The notes beneath the pieces were generated by a model. That model made no database searches and was not told the origin of the DNA. It worked only from the letters and a program-made list of their open reading frames with translations. DNA of 64,000 bases from Reinekea forsetii (GTDB taxonomy: Bacteria > Pseudomonadota > Gammaproteobacteria > Pseudomonadales > Natronospirillaceae), in contig NZ_CP011797.1 of NCBI RefSeq assembly GCF_002795845.1, positions 1,139,501-1,203,500 on the forward strand, given 5' to 3'. The translations under genes and the position numbers were made by a program. Below, piece after piece: positions 51,537-60,599 of the stretch (its first letter is position 1; each line of letters begins with the position of its first letter).

Positions 51537-54500
51537 ATGTTATTACTTAAAAAAAATATTAAAAACACATACAAGTTTTGCAAACTCATCCCTTTAATGG
51601 GTCTGGTGTTAACCTCTGCGGCCACTTTTTCTGCGACCCCTCTCTCGAGGTTGTCACCAGTGGTCTCTGGCGAACAGGCCGGTAAAGAAACCTATGGAGA
51701 CGTATCATGGTCGGCCAGCAGCCTAGCCCAGCGGGTATCTGATTACCTCGGTGCAAGAGCCATGGTAAGTTTCCGTGATGTGACATCAGACGTTGTCGCG
51801 CCTGATTTTCGGCAGTTGCAACAGACCTATCAGGGTGTCGATGTGGCGGACTCGGTTGTTGCCGTTTATCTCGATAAGACCGGCAAAATTATTCGCCTGT
51901 ACGGGACCGTGTATGACGACTTGGATGCTGATTTGGCACTGCACAATCAGCATGCAGCCCAATGGGCTGAGGTGTCCGTGCCGTTTGAGCCGCACGACAT
52001 CGTAGAAAACTATTTGCAGAATTTAGCGGCAGAAGGCGACTGGGCGATTAGCCAATGGGCGCAACAATCGTTAATCAGCATTATTGCCGGCCAGGCGCGA
52101 CAGGTTTTCCGCCTATCCTTCTATGCAGAGCATCAGGACACAGGTAAATACCTAAGACCTCAGCTGCTGATCGATGCCTTCAGTGGCGAAATTTTAGCCG
52201 TGCAGGATAGCCTACATTATGGGTCCCAAGCCGGCAGCGGCCCAGGCGGTAACCTGATGACCGGGCCGCAGCAATACCCCTGGGTCGGTCAGGCCATCGA
52301 TGCCCTCAGCGCCGGCACCTTTCTGGTCACCCGCAGCGGCACCGATTGCACCCTGGGTATTGCGCCCGAAGACGGCTCCTGGCAGAACAACGTCCAGGTG
52401 CTGAACGGCACAGACGCCAGCACCGCCTTTCGGTATCCGTGCCCGGATGAACAGGCTCGACACGAGCAAGATCTCTCGAACCAGACTGGCGCCTACTCAC
52501 CGCTGAACGATGCCAGTTACAGCGCCCAAGTCGCCTTCAATCTGTACGCCAACTTTGCCATCACCCGAGCCAAGGGGCCGCTCAATGAGATCGGTCGACC
52601 TTTAATCGTCAAGGCTCGCTATGGCTATGTCGATAACGCTTTTTGGAATGGCGAGTTTATCGCGCTGGGCGACGGCGCACGCTATTTCTACCCCAAGGTT
52701 GCACCCGATACACTCGGCCATGAGCTGGCCCACGCGGTACTGGAACACTACAGCCTGCTGAGCCAGGGGGGCGGCACATCGATGGGCATCGCCGAGTCCT
52801 TTGCCGACATCGCTGGCGAAGCAACGGAATACGCCATAGCGCAGCAAAGCTTTCAGCAAAATGATTGGCGATATGCCGCCGCCACCTTCAAGCCCACCTT
52901 GGCAGACGCTGCGCGCTATTTTGAGCAACCGTCGCTCGATGGTAAGTCGATCGATACGCCCAAGGATCGGCATTACCAGGTCACTGGCCATCATCTGGCA
53001 GGTCCCTTTAATCGCGCGTTTTTCCATCTGGTGACCGACAACGCAGCGCGTGGCTGGACGCCCTTGATCGGCTTTGACCTCTGGCTGACCGCCGCTGCCA
53101 ACTGTTGGGTGCCAATTATGCAGTACGAGAGTGCGGCCCAATGCATCGTGGACTCGGCGGCTACCTTTCGCGCCCACAACAGCGCATTACCGAGCGACTG
53201 GAACGCCGAGGCGATTCGTTACGCGGTGATCCGAGCCTTTGCAAAGGTCGATATTATGACCACCAGCGACACCGAGTTGGTAGCCCTGTTTGACTATAAG
53301 CGTGTGTTCGATGGATTGCAGTTGCGCAATACCAGTTCCGTCGGTACAAGCACCAGCCCGGTCTATGACTGGGATCTGGGCGATGATGGCAGCATCGATC
53401 AGGTAACCCAGCGGCTAGCGGACACGGTCGATATCCTGCCCGCTGCGGGTGCTGACCGCCTCGTCGTTCGGCTTCGAGCCCAAGCGCCCAGCCAGCAAGA
53501 TGACTTTCTGAGAGAAATTGATCTAGCATCGGACTACTGCATCCCAAGCGGATCTGGCGATGGAGCCGATTACATTCGCCAAGTTAGCCTCAATGGTATG
53601 GCCATGGCGGCGTCGGAGACCGAGCCGGGCGGTTATGCCGACTATACCGCAGAGCCTCCCTTGACGCTGAACCTGGCAGGCGAAAACAGCATTATCCTTA
53701 CCCCAAACGATGATCTCTATTTCCGCCGTTGGATGGTGTTTGCCGATCTAAACGGCGATCACGACTTCAGCGATCCGGGCGAGACACTACTCGAGACCCG
53801 AAGTCAGGGCGCGATTACGGGCGCCATCGATCTGACCGGTGGGAGCCCCGCCAATAAGGGCCAGACCACCCGATTGCGCGTGCTGATGGATTGGGCCAGT
53901 GCTTCCCGGCCCTGCGGTCGAGCAAGCATGGGCGAGTATGAGGATTATCGTGTGACGCTGGTGACCCAGCCGGACCCTATGCCCGAGCCAATGGTCGCCT
54001 TTAGTTATGGCGTGGTAGCGGATAGCACCGTGGTGCAGTTTGAGAACCGCAGTGAGTCGGTACCGGCAGGGGCAACCTGGTCCTGGCAATATCGGCACCT
54101 GGATCAGGCCCGCTATACCGAATTTGCAGCGACCCACGGGGCTCGGTTCGATTTCGGCCAGGCCGGTGACTACAGCGTTCAACTTATATTGACCACGCCA
54201 TTAGGTTCAGAGTATCCGGTGCAAGAAAGAATCTCCCTTACAGCCGACGGTCCAGCAGACCACGACTACTGCGCTGCAGGCAGCGTCGTTGATGGTCTCT
54301 ATATCCGAAAAGTAGGTATTCATCATAAGGGTTTGTGGAACATATTGATCAATTCAAGCGCTGTCGGAGCCGAGCAAGGCTACACCCTTTACGGTAGTGA
54401 ACTGCTCAAGCAAGCCCTACCTCGAGGGGAAACGATATGGATCAGCGTTACCGCTGTAGGTTCCGCGACCAGCAGTAAAAAGATTGGTGCCTGGCTGGAC

Positions 54501-54725
54501 CTAAACCAAAACCATAGATTTGATATTGATGAAAATATCTATCTGACCGGCGGTAATAATCCTGCAACGACTTGGATTGAAGTTGCCCTGCCGGTCGATG
54601 CGCCGACCGGTCCGACGCGATTGCGGCTGATTGTCAAATCAGACGCCGTACCAGATGCCTGTGAATTGATAAGCCTCGATCAAGGCTCTGGCGAAGTTGA
54701 GGATTACATTGTGATCATCGAGTAA
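51537..54725 (+). CDS. secreted M4-type metallopeptidase with PKD and two GEVED modules (paralogue)
   Basis: The product has 1062 residues from ATG 51537, which begins a classic signal peptide (MLLLKKN..LIPLMGLVLTSAATFSA) and follows GAGGTG; a GTG at 51477 with AGGA upstream would add 20 residues before it. The propeptide (about 40-230) is FTP/PepSY-like but clearly different from the first gene. The M4 domain has H395-E-LA-H, the same Glu and late His motifs, and is nearly identical in sequence to the upstream paralogue, as are the PKD, GEVED and second PKD that follow. The C-terminus then diverges: instead of the Pro-rich linker and membrane helix it carries a second GEVED domain (AAGSVVDGLYIRKVG ... 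GSGEVEDYIVIIE). Without a membrane anchor it should be fully secreted. The gap between the two genes is 257 bases without clear terminator. Confidence 0.85.
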   Translation: MLLLKKNIKNTYKFCKLIPLMGLVLTSAATFSATPLSRLSPVVSGEQAGKETYGDVSWSASSLAQRVSDYLGARAMVSFRDVTSDVVAPDFRQLQQTYQGVDVADSVVAVYLDKTGKIIRLYGTVYDDLDADLALHNQHAAQWAEVSVPFEPHDIVENYLQNLAAEGDWAISQWAQQSLISIIAGQARQVFRLSFYAEHQDTGKYLRPQLLIDAFSGEILAVQDSLHYGSQAGSGPGGNLMTGPQQYPWVGQAIDALSAGTFLVTRSGTDCTLGIAPEDGSWQNNVQVLNGTDASTAFRYPCPDEQARHEQDLSNQTGAYSPLNDASYSAQVAFNLYANFAITRAKGPLNEIGRPLIVKARYGYVDNAFWNGEFIALGDGARYFYPKVAPDTLGHELAHAVLEHYSLLSQGGGTSMGIAESFADIAGEATEYAIAQQSFQQNDWRYAAATFKPTLADAARYFEQPSLDGKSIDTPKDRHYQVTGHHLAGPFNRAFFHLVTDNAARGWTPLIGFDLWLTAAANCWVPIMQYESAAQCIVDSAATFRAHNSALPSDWNAEAIRYAVIRAFAKVDIMTTSDTELVALFDYKRVFDGLQLRNTSSVGTSTSPVYDWDLGDDGSIDQVTQRLADTVDILPAAGADRLVVRLRAQAPSQQDDFLREIDLASDYCIPSGSGDGADYIRQVSLNGMAMAASETEPGGYADYTAEPPLTLNLAGENSIILTPNDDLYFRRWMVFADLNGDHDFSDPGETLLETRSQGAITGAIDLTGGSPANKGQTTRLRVLMDWASASRPCGRASMGEYEDYRVTLVTQPDPMPEPMVAFSYGVVADSTVVQFENRSESVPAGATWSWQYRHLDQARYTEFAATHGARFDFGQAGDYSVQLILTTPLGSEYPVQERISLTADGPADHDYCAAGSVVDGLYIRKVGIHHKGLWNILINSSAVGAEQGYTLYGSELLKQALPRGETIWISVTAVGSATSSKKIGAWLDLNQNHRFDIDENIYLTGGNNPATTWIEVALPVDAPTGPTRLRLIVKSDAVPDACELISLDQGSGEVEDYIVIIE
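52230..54178 (+). repeat. duplicated ~1.95-kb metallopeptidase core, copy B
   Basis: This is the partner of 48766-50711. It covers the catalytic domain, PKD, GEVED and second PKD. The divergent patch corresponds to PDEQARHEQDLSNQ here against NEKGLHEEDLSIP in copy A. The near-perfect match also at third codon positions points to recent duplication or gene conversion. Confidence 0.95.
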
Positions 54726-54809
54726 GAGGCAATCCACCCATCTAGGGGCTCAGGCTCATCGCCATGCACTGAGTCATAGATTTATCTGACTAACATGTGA
54801 GGAACAAAA

Positions 54810-56735
54810 ATGAACAGGAAACTCATAGCTGTAGCCATAATCACTAGCCTAGCAAGCTTGAGCTTGGTGAGCGCTGACATGAAGAACAGCAGGTCTTCGG
54901 CAGTGGTGGTATCGAAGAGCGCTGATAGCCGCGCCGATAAGCCGGAATACCCATCCAGCTCAGGCCAACACGGCTACCTGAACCCGGCCGACAGTGCAGA
55001 CTTTGCCACTATCATGGAACACCTAGGCTATGCACAGACCACGGCGGAGGCCTCACCGATGTTTTATCGGATGGTTGAACAGGCTCGAGCCGAAGCCCTG
55101 ATGCAACCTAGCCTCTATGTGTTGCAGGCCGGCCTGGCGCCAGAAGAGGAAGCCATGCACCATTCTGTTTTGATGCCGAAACGCTTCTTCAGTAGCATCA
55201 CCAATGAGGTTCGGCTGCTTAACAGTGCGACAGTAAATGTAACCGGCAATATTGCCTTCGCCTATACCACGGTGGTGCTCAAAGACCCGGCCGGACGACA
55301 GATCGGCGTGCCCGGATCACGGCGCGTTTATGCCGGCGAAGCCAATCGCTCTGTGGCGTTAGGGGATGTTGATTCAGCCTTTATACGCGATAACTACCAA
55401 CCCAGTGATCAGTTCAGTATAGAATCCTTTGCGATGACACAGGACAACAGCGGCAAGCGCCTGTTCCATAAGATGACCAACAGACTCTATGCGCGAGCAC
55501 TGATGAATGGCGACGGCCTTAGCAGCTATAATGGATTGCTCAAGATAGAAGCACCTGACCAAACACCAGAACATAAGGCCAGTCAGGCTCCCAATATCAA
55601 GGTCTGCCTCAACCGAGATCATGGCGATTGCGATATTCCTCAACTTTACGACGCCCAAACGCCTAATGCGCAACTGAAGATTAAGATACCCCTGAAAGGC
55701 GAAATTGAAACCTTTCATGAAATTACTCAAGTCTATGCACCGGGTGAGGGTGATGCCGCCATAACGGGCAATGAAACCGGAGCTTGGATAATGGCGGGTA
55801 ATGCCGGTGCCAATGGTGAATGGGCGAGCATGCGCAACCCACGTGATGCACGTAGTTTTTTTGACTACATTGAGATTCGTCACTTTGTCGATGTCGAGGG
55901 CTTCGTTGGTACTAGGTTGACCTGGGATATACCGATGGAAGATGCGGTCTTCGGTGTAGGTGCGGCAACGGCGGGCACCATGTTCAAACGTTTTGAGAAT
56001 GTGCAGTGGGAAATACGGATTAAGGTGAAGTCCCAAGACACCATTGACATGGATGGTGATATAGCCACAACGGACGATCGTTTCAGCCCCTTTACCGATG
56101 AATATGGTAACCCCGAGACGATTGAAACCGTATTCGTTGCCGAAAATGCTGACCTCGCCAGCAATCACACCGATTGGGTCTTAGCGGAGAAGCTGCCCTA
56201 TCTCTATTTCGAATACAGTTGTGTTGCTAAGGGCACTCTGATCACCCTGCCAGCCGGTGCGGTCAAACCCATTGAAGAGCTCATCATAGGAGACTTGGTC
56301 GCTGGCAAGGGTGGCCTTATGAGAGTTATGGATACCTCTATTGGATATGAAGCCCTGCCCATGATCGAGATCCGAGATGATCAAGGTCATAGGCTGCTAT
56401 TAACCGAGACACACCCAGTGGTGACCACGAATCGCGGTGTTGTGTGGGCGCAGGAAGTGCAACCCGGCGATCGCTTGTCTACTGACTTAGGTACCACCAC
56501 CGTGCTGTCGGTTGGCAAGGAGTTGTTCAACGATACGGTTCATAACCTAGAACTTGAGCCAATACTGGGTGAGGATGACGCCCATGAAGTCATGTTTGCC
56601 AATGGCATCGCTATCGGTGATCTGGGCTACCAGTCGGCCCTTAGCTTTAAAGATAAGGCGCCTACAACGGTAGAAGGCGTTCTGCTCTCGCTGCCGATAG
56701 AGTGGCATGAAGATTACCTAAACTCTTTAAAATAG
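54810..56735 (+). CDS. secreted protein with C-terminal Hint (hedgehog/intein-type) autoprocessing domain
   Basis: The product has 641 residues. The signal peptide is KLIAVAIITSLASLSLVSA (about 1-22). Residues about 60-465 are a unique secreted region I do not recognise, with a VDVEGFVGTRLTWDIPM core and a Cys pair (CLNRDHGDC). From Cys471 (EYSCVAKGTLITLPAG) starts a Hint domain: KPIEELIIGDLVAG, block-B TxxH as T532-E-T-H535 (TETHPVVTT), WAQEVQPGDRLS, and FANGIAIGD at 596-604. Inteins and pretoxin-Hint domains end in His-Asn at this last position; here Gly-Asp replaces it, so C-terminal Asn cyclisation should not occur. N-S acyl shift at Cys471 followed by hydrolysis or transfer to a nucleophile, as in hedgehog, would cut off or attach the N-terminal part. 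About 37 residues follow the domain. AGGA precedes the start. Confidence 0.75.
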   Translation: MNRKLIAVAIITSLASLSLVSADMKNSRSSAVVVSKSADSRADKPEYPSSSGQHGYLNPADSADFATIMEHLGYAQTTAEASPMFYRMVEQARAEALMQPSLYVLQAGLAPEEEAMHHSVLMPKRFFSSITNEVRLLNSATVNVTGNIAFAYTTVVLKDPAGRQIGVPGSRRVYAGEANRSVALGDVDSAFIRDNYQPSDQFSIESFAMTQDNSGKRLFHKMTNRLYARALMNGDGLSSYNGLLKIEAPDQTPEHKASQAPNIKVCLNRDHGDCDIPQLYDAQTPNAQLKIKIPLKGEIETFHEITQVYAPGEGDAAITGNETGAWIMAGNAGANGEWASMRNPRDARSFFDYIEIRHFVDVEGFVGTRLTWDIPMEDAVFGVGAATAGTMFKRFENVQWEIRIKVKSQDTIDMDGDIATTDDRFSPFTDEYGNPETIETVFVAENADLASNHTDWVLAEKLPYLYFEYSCVAKGTLITLPAGAVKPIEELIIGDLVAGKGGLMRVMDTSIGYEALPMIEIRDDQGHRLLLTETHPVVTTNRGVVWAQEVQPGDRLSTDLGTTTVLSVGKELFNDTVHNLELEPILGEDDAHEVMFANGIAIGDLGYQSALSFKDKAPTTVEGVLLSLPIEWHEDYLNSLK

Positions 56736-56877
56736 CCGTTGTGGGTCGGCAGTTGTTTCTGCTGGCCCTAATTCGCCGCCTTTCCTAACATTTAGCGAAG
56801 CAGTCAGCCCGCTGTTTGGGCTATCGATGTGTTAACGGTTATTGAAAAATTTTGGCGGCTTCATACAGGAAGCTCCC

Positions 56878-58137
56878 ATGATCAAAATACTAAATAACGT
56901 CATTGTTATAACAAGAAACATGATCTATTGCCTCTATCCGATATTGGCTGCAGGTTTTCTCTCGACACCTCTGTGGGCAACTGAAATTCTCGGCATTGAA
57001 AATGATAATATTCAGATGGGTACTGCATACCATAGTGACAAACTGGGTTTTTATGGTTTTCAAGCGGTCAACGGCATGATCGACGATAGTTACGGCAATA
57101 CCGAAAGTGAAATATCTTACTCGGTTGATTTGGGTTACCAGCAGTTACTGAACATGGTCAGTGGCAGTCTCGATGCATCCGTTCAGTTATCTGCTGTCAG
57201 TGTAGATGCCGGCGGCCTTTACGCGTCGAACAATGCCGCCGACAAGTACACCGGAACTTACACCATCTATATTAATTTGAAACCGAAAAAGAGGCGGTTG
57301 ATTCCAAATACCGAGCACGGCTTTGCACCTACTCTTGCCGCAGTGCAGTTAGCCAATGCCTATCCCGGTAGCCGGGGTGAAGAGCTGGGCGATGAGTTTG
57401 TAACGGCTATCGAGTATGGTTCTTACCTTATCGTAAATATGAAAGTAGAGTATCGCAATGCCGAGGATAAACGAATAATTGGTGGCTACCTATCGGTAGA
57501 TGTCAATGGCCTGGTGAGTGTCAGAGGTGATCTGTCGCTAATCGATGAGGAGGTTAAGCGATCGGTGAAAATCTCCATTTCGGCCATGCAGGTTGGTGGT
57601 AATCCAATGGAGTTGGCCGATATCATTCCAGAGGGCCTGATGCAGTGTAGCCTAAACAATCCGACACCGTGCTTCAGTCTTTTTTCCGAAACAGTGCGCT
57701 ATCTAAAGTCGGCCTATATCCATCAATTTCAAACGCTCGATAACTATAATCCGGTCAAGTTGTTTACTGCCCGCTATGATCAATCAGGCCCAAACCTGTC
57801 TATTCTCACCCCGCCGACGGGCTATGATGATGTCAGCTATCTAACGAAATTAACGGTTAATCGTCTTAGTAACGATTGGATGACTGCCATGTTGGATAAG
57901 CGCAGGGCAGAAAATATAGTTAATTATTATGGCGCATATCTCACCAGCGAAGAAAAAAATGAAATTAATGAGTTGGCCTCACAGGCCCGGTCGAATGCAT
58001 ATCTCTTTGCGGAATCCGTTGAGTACTGCAATAGAAATCCTCTTGGTAACTTTTGTCGACAGCGAAATCAAGATATTCGCCAGGGAGGCTACCTCTATGT
58101 TTACGATGCCAGCCTGCTCGATCTCGAATCATTATAA
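56878..58137 (+). CDS. secreted MACPF/CDC-like protein, paralogue 1
   Basis: The product has 419 residues. A long signal sequence ends near STPLWA (residue 34). The mature part shows a pattern like the membrane-attack-complex/perforin and cholesterol-dependent cytolysin superfamily: GTAYHSDKLGFYGFQAVNG at the start, ELGDEFVTAIEYGSYLIVNMKVEY in the middle, then SVKISISAMQVGGNPMELADII. It is clearly homologous to the product at 59021 and more distantly to that at 60600. The three share a C-x7-C (CSLNNPTPC) and a C-terminal C-x8-C (CNRNPLGNFC), probably disulfides. ATG 56878 follows AGGAAG (56867-56872); the TTG at 56842 is rejected. A pore-forming role is inferred from fold-like motifs only. 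It is close to, and co-oriented with, the GEVED gene 23 bases downstream. Confidence 0.55.
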   Translation: MIKILNNVIVITRNMIYCLYPILAAGFLSTPLWATEILGIENDNIQMGTAYHSDKLGFYGFQAVNGMIDDSYGNTESEISYSVDLGYQQLLNMVSGSLDASVQLSAVSVDAGGLYASNNAADKYTGTYTIYINLKPKKRRLIPNTEHGFAPTLAAVQLANAYPGSRGEELGDEFVTAIEYGSYLIVNMKVEYRNAEDKRIIGGYLSVDVNGLVSVRGDLSLIDEEVKRSVKISISAMQVGGNPMELADIIPEGLMQCSLNNPTPCFSLFSETVRYLKSAYIHQFQTLDNYNPVKLFTARYDQSGPNLSILTPPTGYDDVSYLTKLTVNRLSNDWMTAMLDKRRAENIVNYYGAYLTSEEKNEINELASQARSNAYLFAESVEYCNRNPLGNFCRQRNQDIRQGGYLYVYDASLLDLESL

Positions 58138-58160
58138 ATAGCTAATAAGGAAATGGATTA

Positions 58161-59006
58161 ATGATTAAAAAAATAATTTCATTGATAGTCAGCTGCCTGG
58201 TGCTGGTGCTCGGCAACGCAGCCTATGGGTCTGAATACCCAAACTACGGAATTTGGAATGATCAACTAACGCCCACAGAGGCATTAGGTCGTTTTCAGTG
58301 GCTTGAAAAATGTTATAACGGTTTGCTCATCGAGACATGGGAGCGAATGTATGGTGCAACGATCCCGCGCAGTCAAGCAGAGAAGATATCCGACCTAAAA
58401 AACCATTGGTTGTACACACAAAATGGTTTACGAGCTGATGCCCAGTACCCAACATTTGGTGACTTTAAGCATGAAAACCCAAGTCAGTGGCAGGCTGGTC
58501 TGTCATCGCAGCAAGGATGTAAGACTATACCCCAAGGCTACAGCATGATTGGCTTGTTAACCTCTATTGACATCAGAACCTATTGTCCAATCAGTTCAAA
58601 TGGTTCTCGCAATCTATCGATAAAAAGTGTCCGCTTGGGGGGGTATACCAATTCCAGTGGTGCAACCAATTATTCGAAGTTTTCCGGACATATAATGCCG
58701 GTTAATCGGGGTGATACGTTACGCCTAGTCTTAACCGAGGCGCAGTTTCATCCGCGTCTAAAAGGTACATGGCATGCATTTGTCGACTGGAATCGTAACG
58801 GTATTTTAAACGATTCGGATGAAATGGTAATCAGTAATATTGTTGCCGAGGCCGATGAGGTTTCGATTAATCTTGTCATTCCGCAGGATGCCGACACCGG
58901 CTATACCCGACTGCGGGTGACCGACGATTATGCCGGAGGCAGCGACAATCCGTGTGTAAATATTCGATATGGTGAAGTTGAAGACCATACCTTAAAAATT
59001 AATTAG
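58161..59006 (+). CDS. small secreted GEVED-domain protein
   Basis: This 281-residue protein has a signal peptide (KKIISLIVSCLVLVLGNAAYG). Residues about 24-130 are unrecognised, Trp/Tyr-rich and helical looking. Residues about 137-280 form a GEVED domain: TYCPISSNGSRNLSIKSVRLGG at the start, HAFVDWNRNGILNDSDEM in the middle, TGYTRLRVTDDYAGG, and RYGEVEDHTLKIN at the end with the family's name motif. GEVED domains are beta-sandwich modules in secreted bacterial proteases and adhesins and may bind calcium and substrate. The same module occurs in both metallopeptidases and in the large minus-strand protein. AAGGAAA precedes the ATG. The gene is nested between two MACPF-like paralogues, 14 bases before the second. 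Confidence 0.8.
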   Translation: MIKKIISLIVSCLVLVLGNAAYGSEYPNYGIWNDQLTPTEALGRFQWLEKCYNGLLIETWERMYGATIPRSQAEKISDLKNHWLYTQNGLRADAQYPTFGDFKHENPSQWQAGLSSQQGCKTIPQGYSMIGLLTSIDIRTYCPISSNGSRNLSIKSVRLGGYTNSSGATNYSKFSGHIMPVNRGDTLRLVLTEAQFHPRLKGTWHAFVDWNRNGILNDSDEMVISNIVAEADEVSINLVIPQDADTGYTRLRVTDDYAGGSDNPCVNIRYGEVEDHTLKIN

Positions 59007-59020
59007 TCGGGGTGACCAAG

Positions 59021-60502
59021 ATGAATAGAAAAATCGGATCCCGTTTTATGCTAATAGGTTTTGCTACAGTCTTCAGTCTGACCGCTGCGGCTGTGAACCA
59101 GGATAAGACGCCCTCAGCACTGCAATCCCAATCCCTTGATAACTTTAGTTCGACCATTCCCGGTCTGGTAAATGACCACGTACTCATTGGTACCGCCTAT
59201 AATAGTTCAACACACGAGTTCCTTAACCATCAGCCGGTAAAGGGCCTTGTGAGTGAGCAATATGGCGGTGTGCAATTTGACTTTCGTTATGATACCGATA
59301 CCAGCTACGATGAGATACTCAGTGCCCTAAACGGGAGTGTGGATCTATCGGTTAATATCAGTGCTGTGCAGGTAAACGCTGGCGCTCATATTGCGAAGGA
59401 GTCTGCGGAGTCGGAGTATGCCAGTTCATACACCTTTACTGCTGGGGCCACCCCTAAGAAGAAGGTGTTTCTGCCCATCGACGCGAACTTGGGGTTTAGC
59501 TTGAGCCCTGTGGGTGAAATCATTGCCAATGACTATCAAGGGCGGTTGATGGAGTTAGCCGGTGATGAGTTTGTCACCTCAATCGAGTATGGCGCGCAGC
59601 TCTTTGTGAATATGCACGTAGAATATTTAAATAGCCAAGACAAGCGTGAAATCGGTGGCTACCTTGGCGTTGATATAGCCGGTGGGATAGTGAATGTCCA
59701 AGGAGAGTTAGATTTTCTCGATGATCAAAGCAAGGAGTCGGTGAAAATAACCGTCAGGGCGATTCAAAAGGGGGGAGAGCCTACCCGTTTACTTACTATT
59801 ATTCCGAATAATATAGTGACCTGCTCCTTAAGCTACCCACAACCCTGTTTTGATCTGTTCAGTCAAGCGATTCAATATGCGAAAAATGATTTTCGTTATC
59901 AATTCAATCAGTTATCTGACTATAACGTGGTTAGCTACAAAACGACTCGCTACGATCGATCTACCGCCGATGTAAAACGCTTAGCCCCAGCGTACCAAAC
60001 TATTAGCTTCGCAAGGAATCAACTCCTATTCGAACTGACGGATAGGTATAAGAAAGCCTTGATGGACGAGCAGCGTGCCGCCGACATTCTCTCAACCTAT
60101 TACAGTTGGATTCCAGAAAGCGAGCGTTCAGACGTGGTGCAACTCCGGACGGTTGCTTACAATAACGCCTGGCTATTCTTTGATGCGGCGGAATACTGCC
60201 AAACGCATCCCTATGGGAATTTATGTGTTGACTATTGGAATAATATCGACTCGATTTGTAGGTCGACCGGAGAGGGCTGCGTGATTTCCTATGATCGCTC
60301 AATGTTGGATATTCCGACCACTGCACGCAAGGTTGAGCAGTGCGAACGGGCTCGGCAACAAGCTACCAATGCTGGGTTTGTTACCGAACCCTTGTCCTTG
60401 GCTTATCGGAAACTGCGCTGGGCTCCTGTCTTCATGACGGATCTGTCAGATGGAATCTTCGAGTGGACCCCTTGCGAATTTGCCTTAACCACCTATGAAT
60501 AG
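59021..60502 (+). CDS. secreted MACPF/CDC-like protein, paralogue 2
   Basis: This 493-residue protein is homologous along most of its length to the product at 56878: IGTAYNSSTHEFLNHQPVKGL, ISAVQVNAGAHI, AGDEFVTSIEYGAQLFVNMHVEYLN, SVKITVRAIQKGGEPTRLL, C-x7-C (CSLSYPQPC) and C-x8-C (CQTHPYGNLC). The C-terminal ~75 residues after the last pair are an extension not present in paralogue 1, with three more Cys and an aromatic end (LRWAPVFMTDL). ATG 59021 with GGGGTG upstream gives a good signal peptide (FMLIGFATVFSLTAAAV); GTG 59012 is an alternative. The gene ends before a terminator-like hairpin at 60545-60576. The GDEF inside the protein is not a diguanylate cyclase motif. Fold assignment to MACPF/CDC is tentative. 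Confidence 0.55.
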   Translation: MNRKIGSRFMLIGFATVFSLTAAAVNQDKTPSALQSQSLDNFSSTIPGLVNDHVLIGTAYNSSTHEFLNHQPVKGLVSEQYGGVQFDFRYDTDTSYDEILSALNGSVDLSVNISAVQVNAGAHIAKESAESEYASSYTFTAGATPKKKVFLPIDANLGFSLSPVGEIIANDYQGRLMELAGDEFVTSIEYGAQLFVNMHVEYLNSQDKREIGGYLGVDIAGGIVNVQGELDFLDDQSKESVKITVRAIQKGGEPTRLLTIIPNNIVTCSLSYPQPCFDLFSQAIQYAKNDFRYQFNQLSDYNVVSYKTTRYDRSTADVKRLAPAYQTISFARNQLLFELTDRYKKALMDEQRAADILSTYYSWIPESERSDVVQLRTVAYNNAWLFFDAAEYCQTHPYGNLCVDYWNNIDSICRSTGEGCVISYDRSMLDIPTTARKVEQCERARQQATNAGFVTEPLSLAYRKLRWAPVFMTDLSDGIFEWTPCEFALTTYE

Positions 60503-60544
60503 CGCGTAGGATGCTCATCGAACTATTGGCTAACTTTAAACAAT

Positions 60545-60576
60545 AAAAAAGACCATCGCGACTGGTGAGTCTTTTT
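60545..60576 (+). terminator. terminator after MACPF-like paralogue 2
   Basis: AAAAAGACCA (60546-60555) pairs with TGGT and GTCTTTTT (60563-60576, two-base GA bulge) and ends in five Ts. It separates paralogue 3 from the 56878-60502 gene set. Confidence 0.7.
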
Positions 60577-60599
60577 ATATCGGCCTAATGAGAGATACT

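Noticed and set aside
48766-54178. Transposon or insertion sequence as cause of the 1.95-kb duplication
   Set aside because: No transposase, terminal inverted repeats or target-site duplications were found; the block boundaries are inside coding frames.
54810-56735. Polymorphic toxin with pretoxin-Hint domain
   Set aside because: No toxin domain follows the Hint, no immunity gene follows, and the terminal His-Asn is missing.
57390-59640. GDEF strings in two secreted proteins as diguanylate cyclase motifs
   Set aside because: They occur in exported proteins without the other GGDEF-domain blocks and align with each other as a MACPF-like GDEFV segment.
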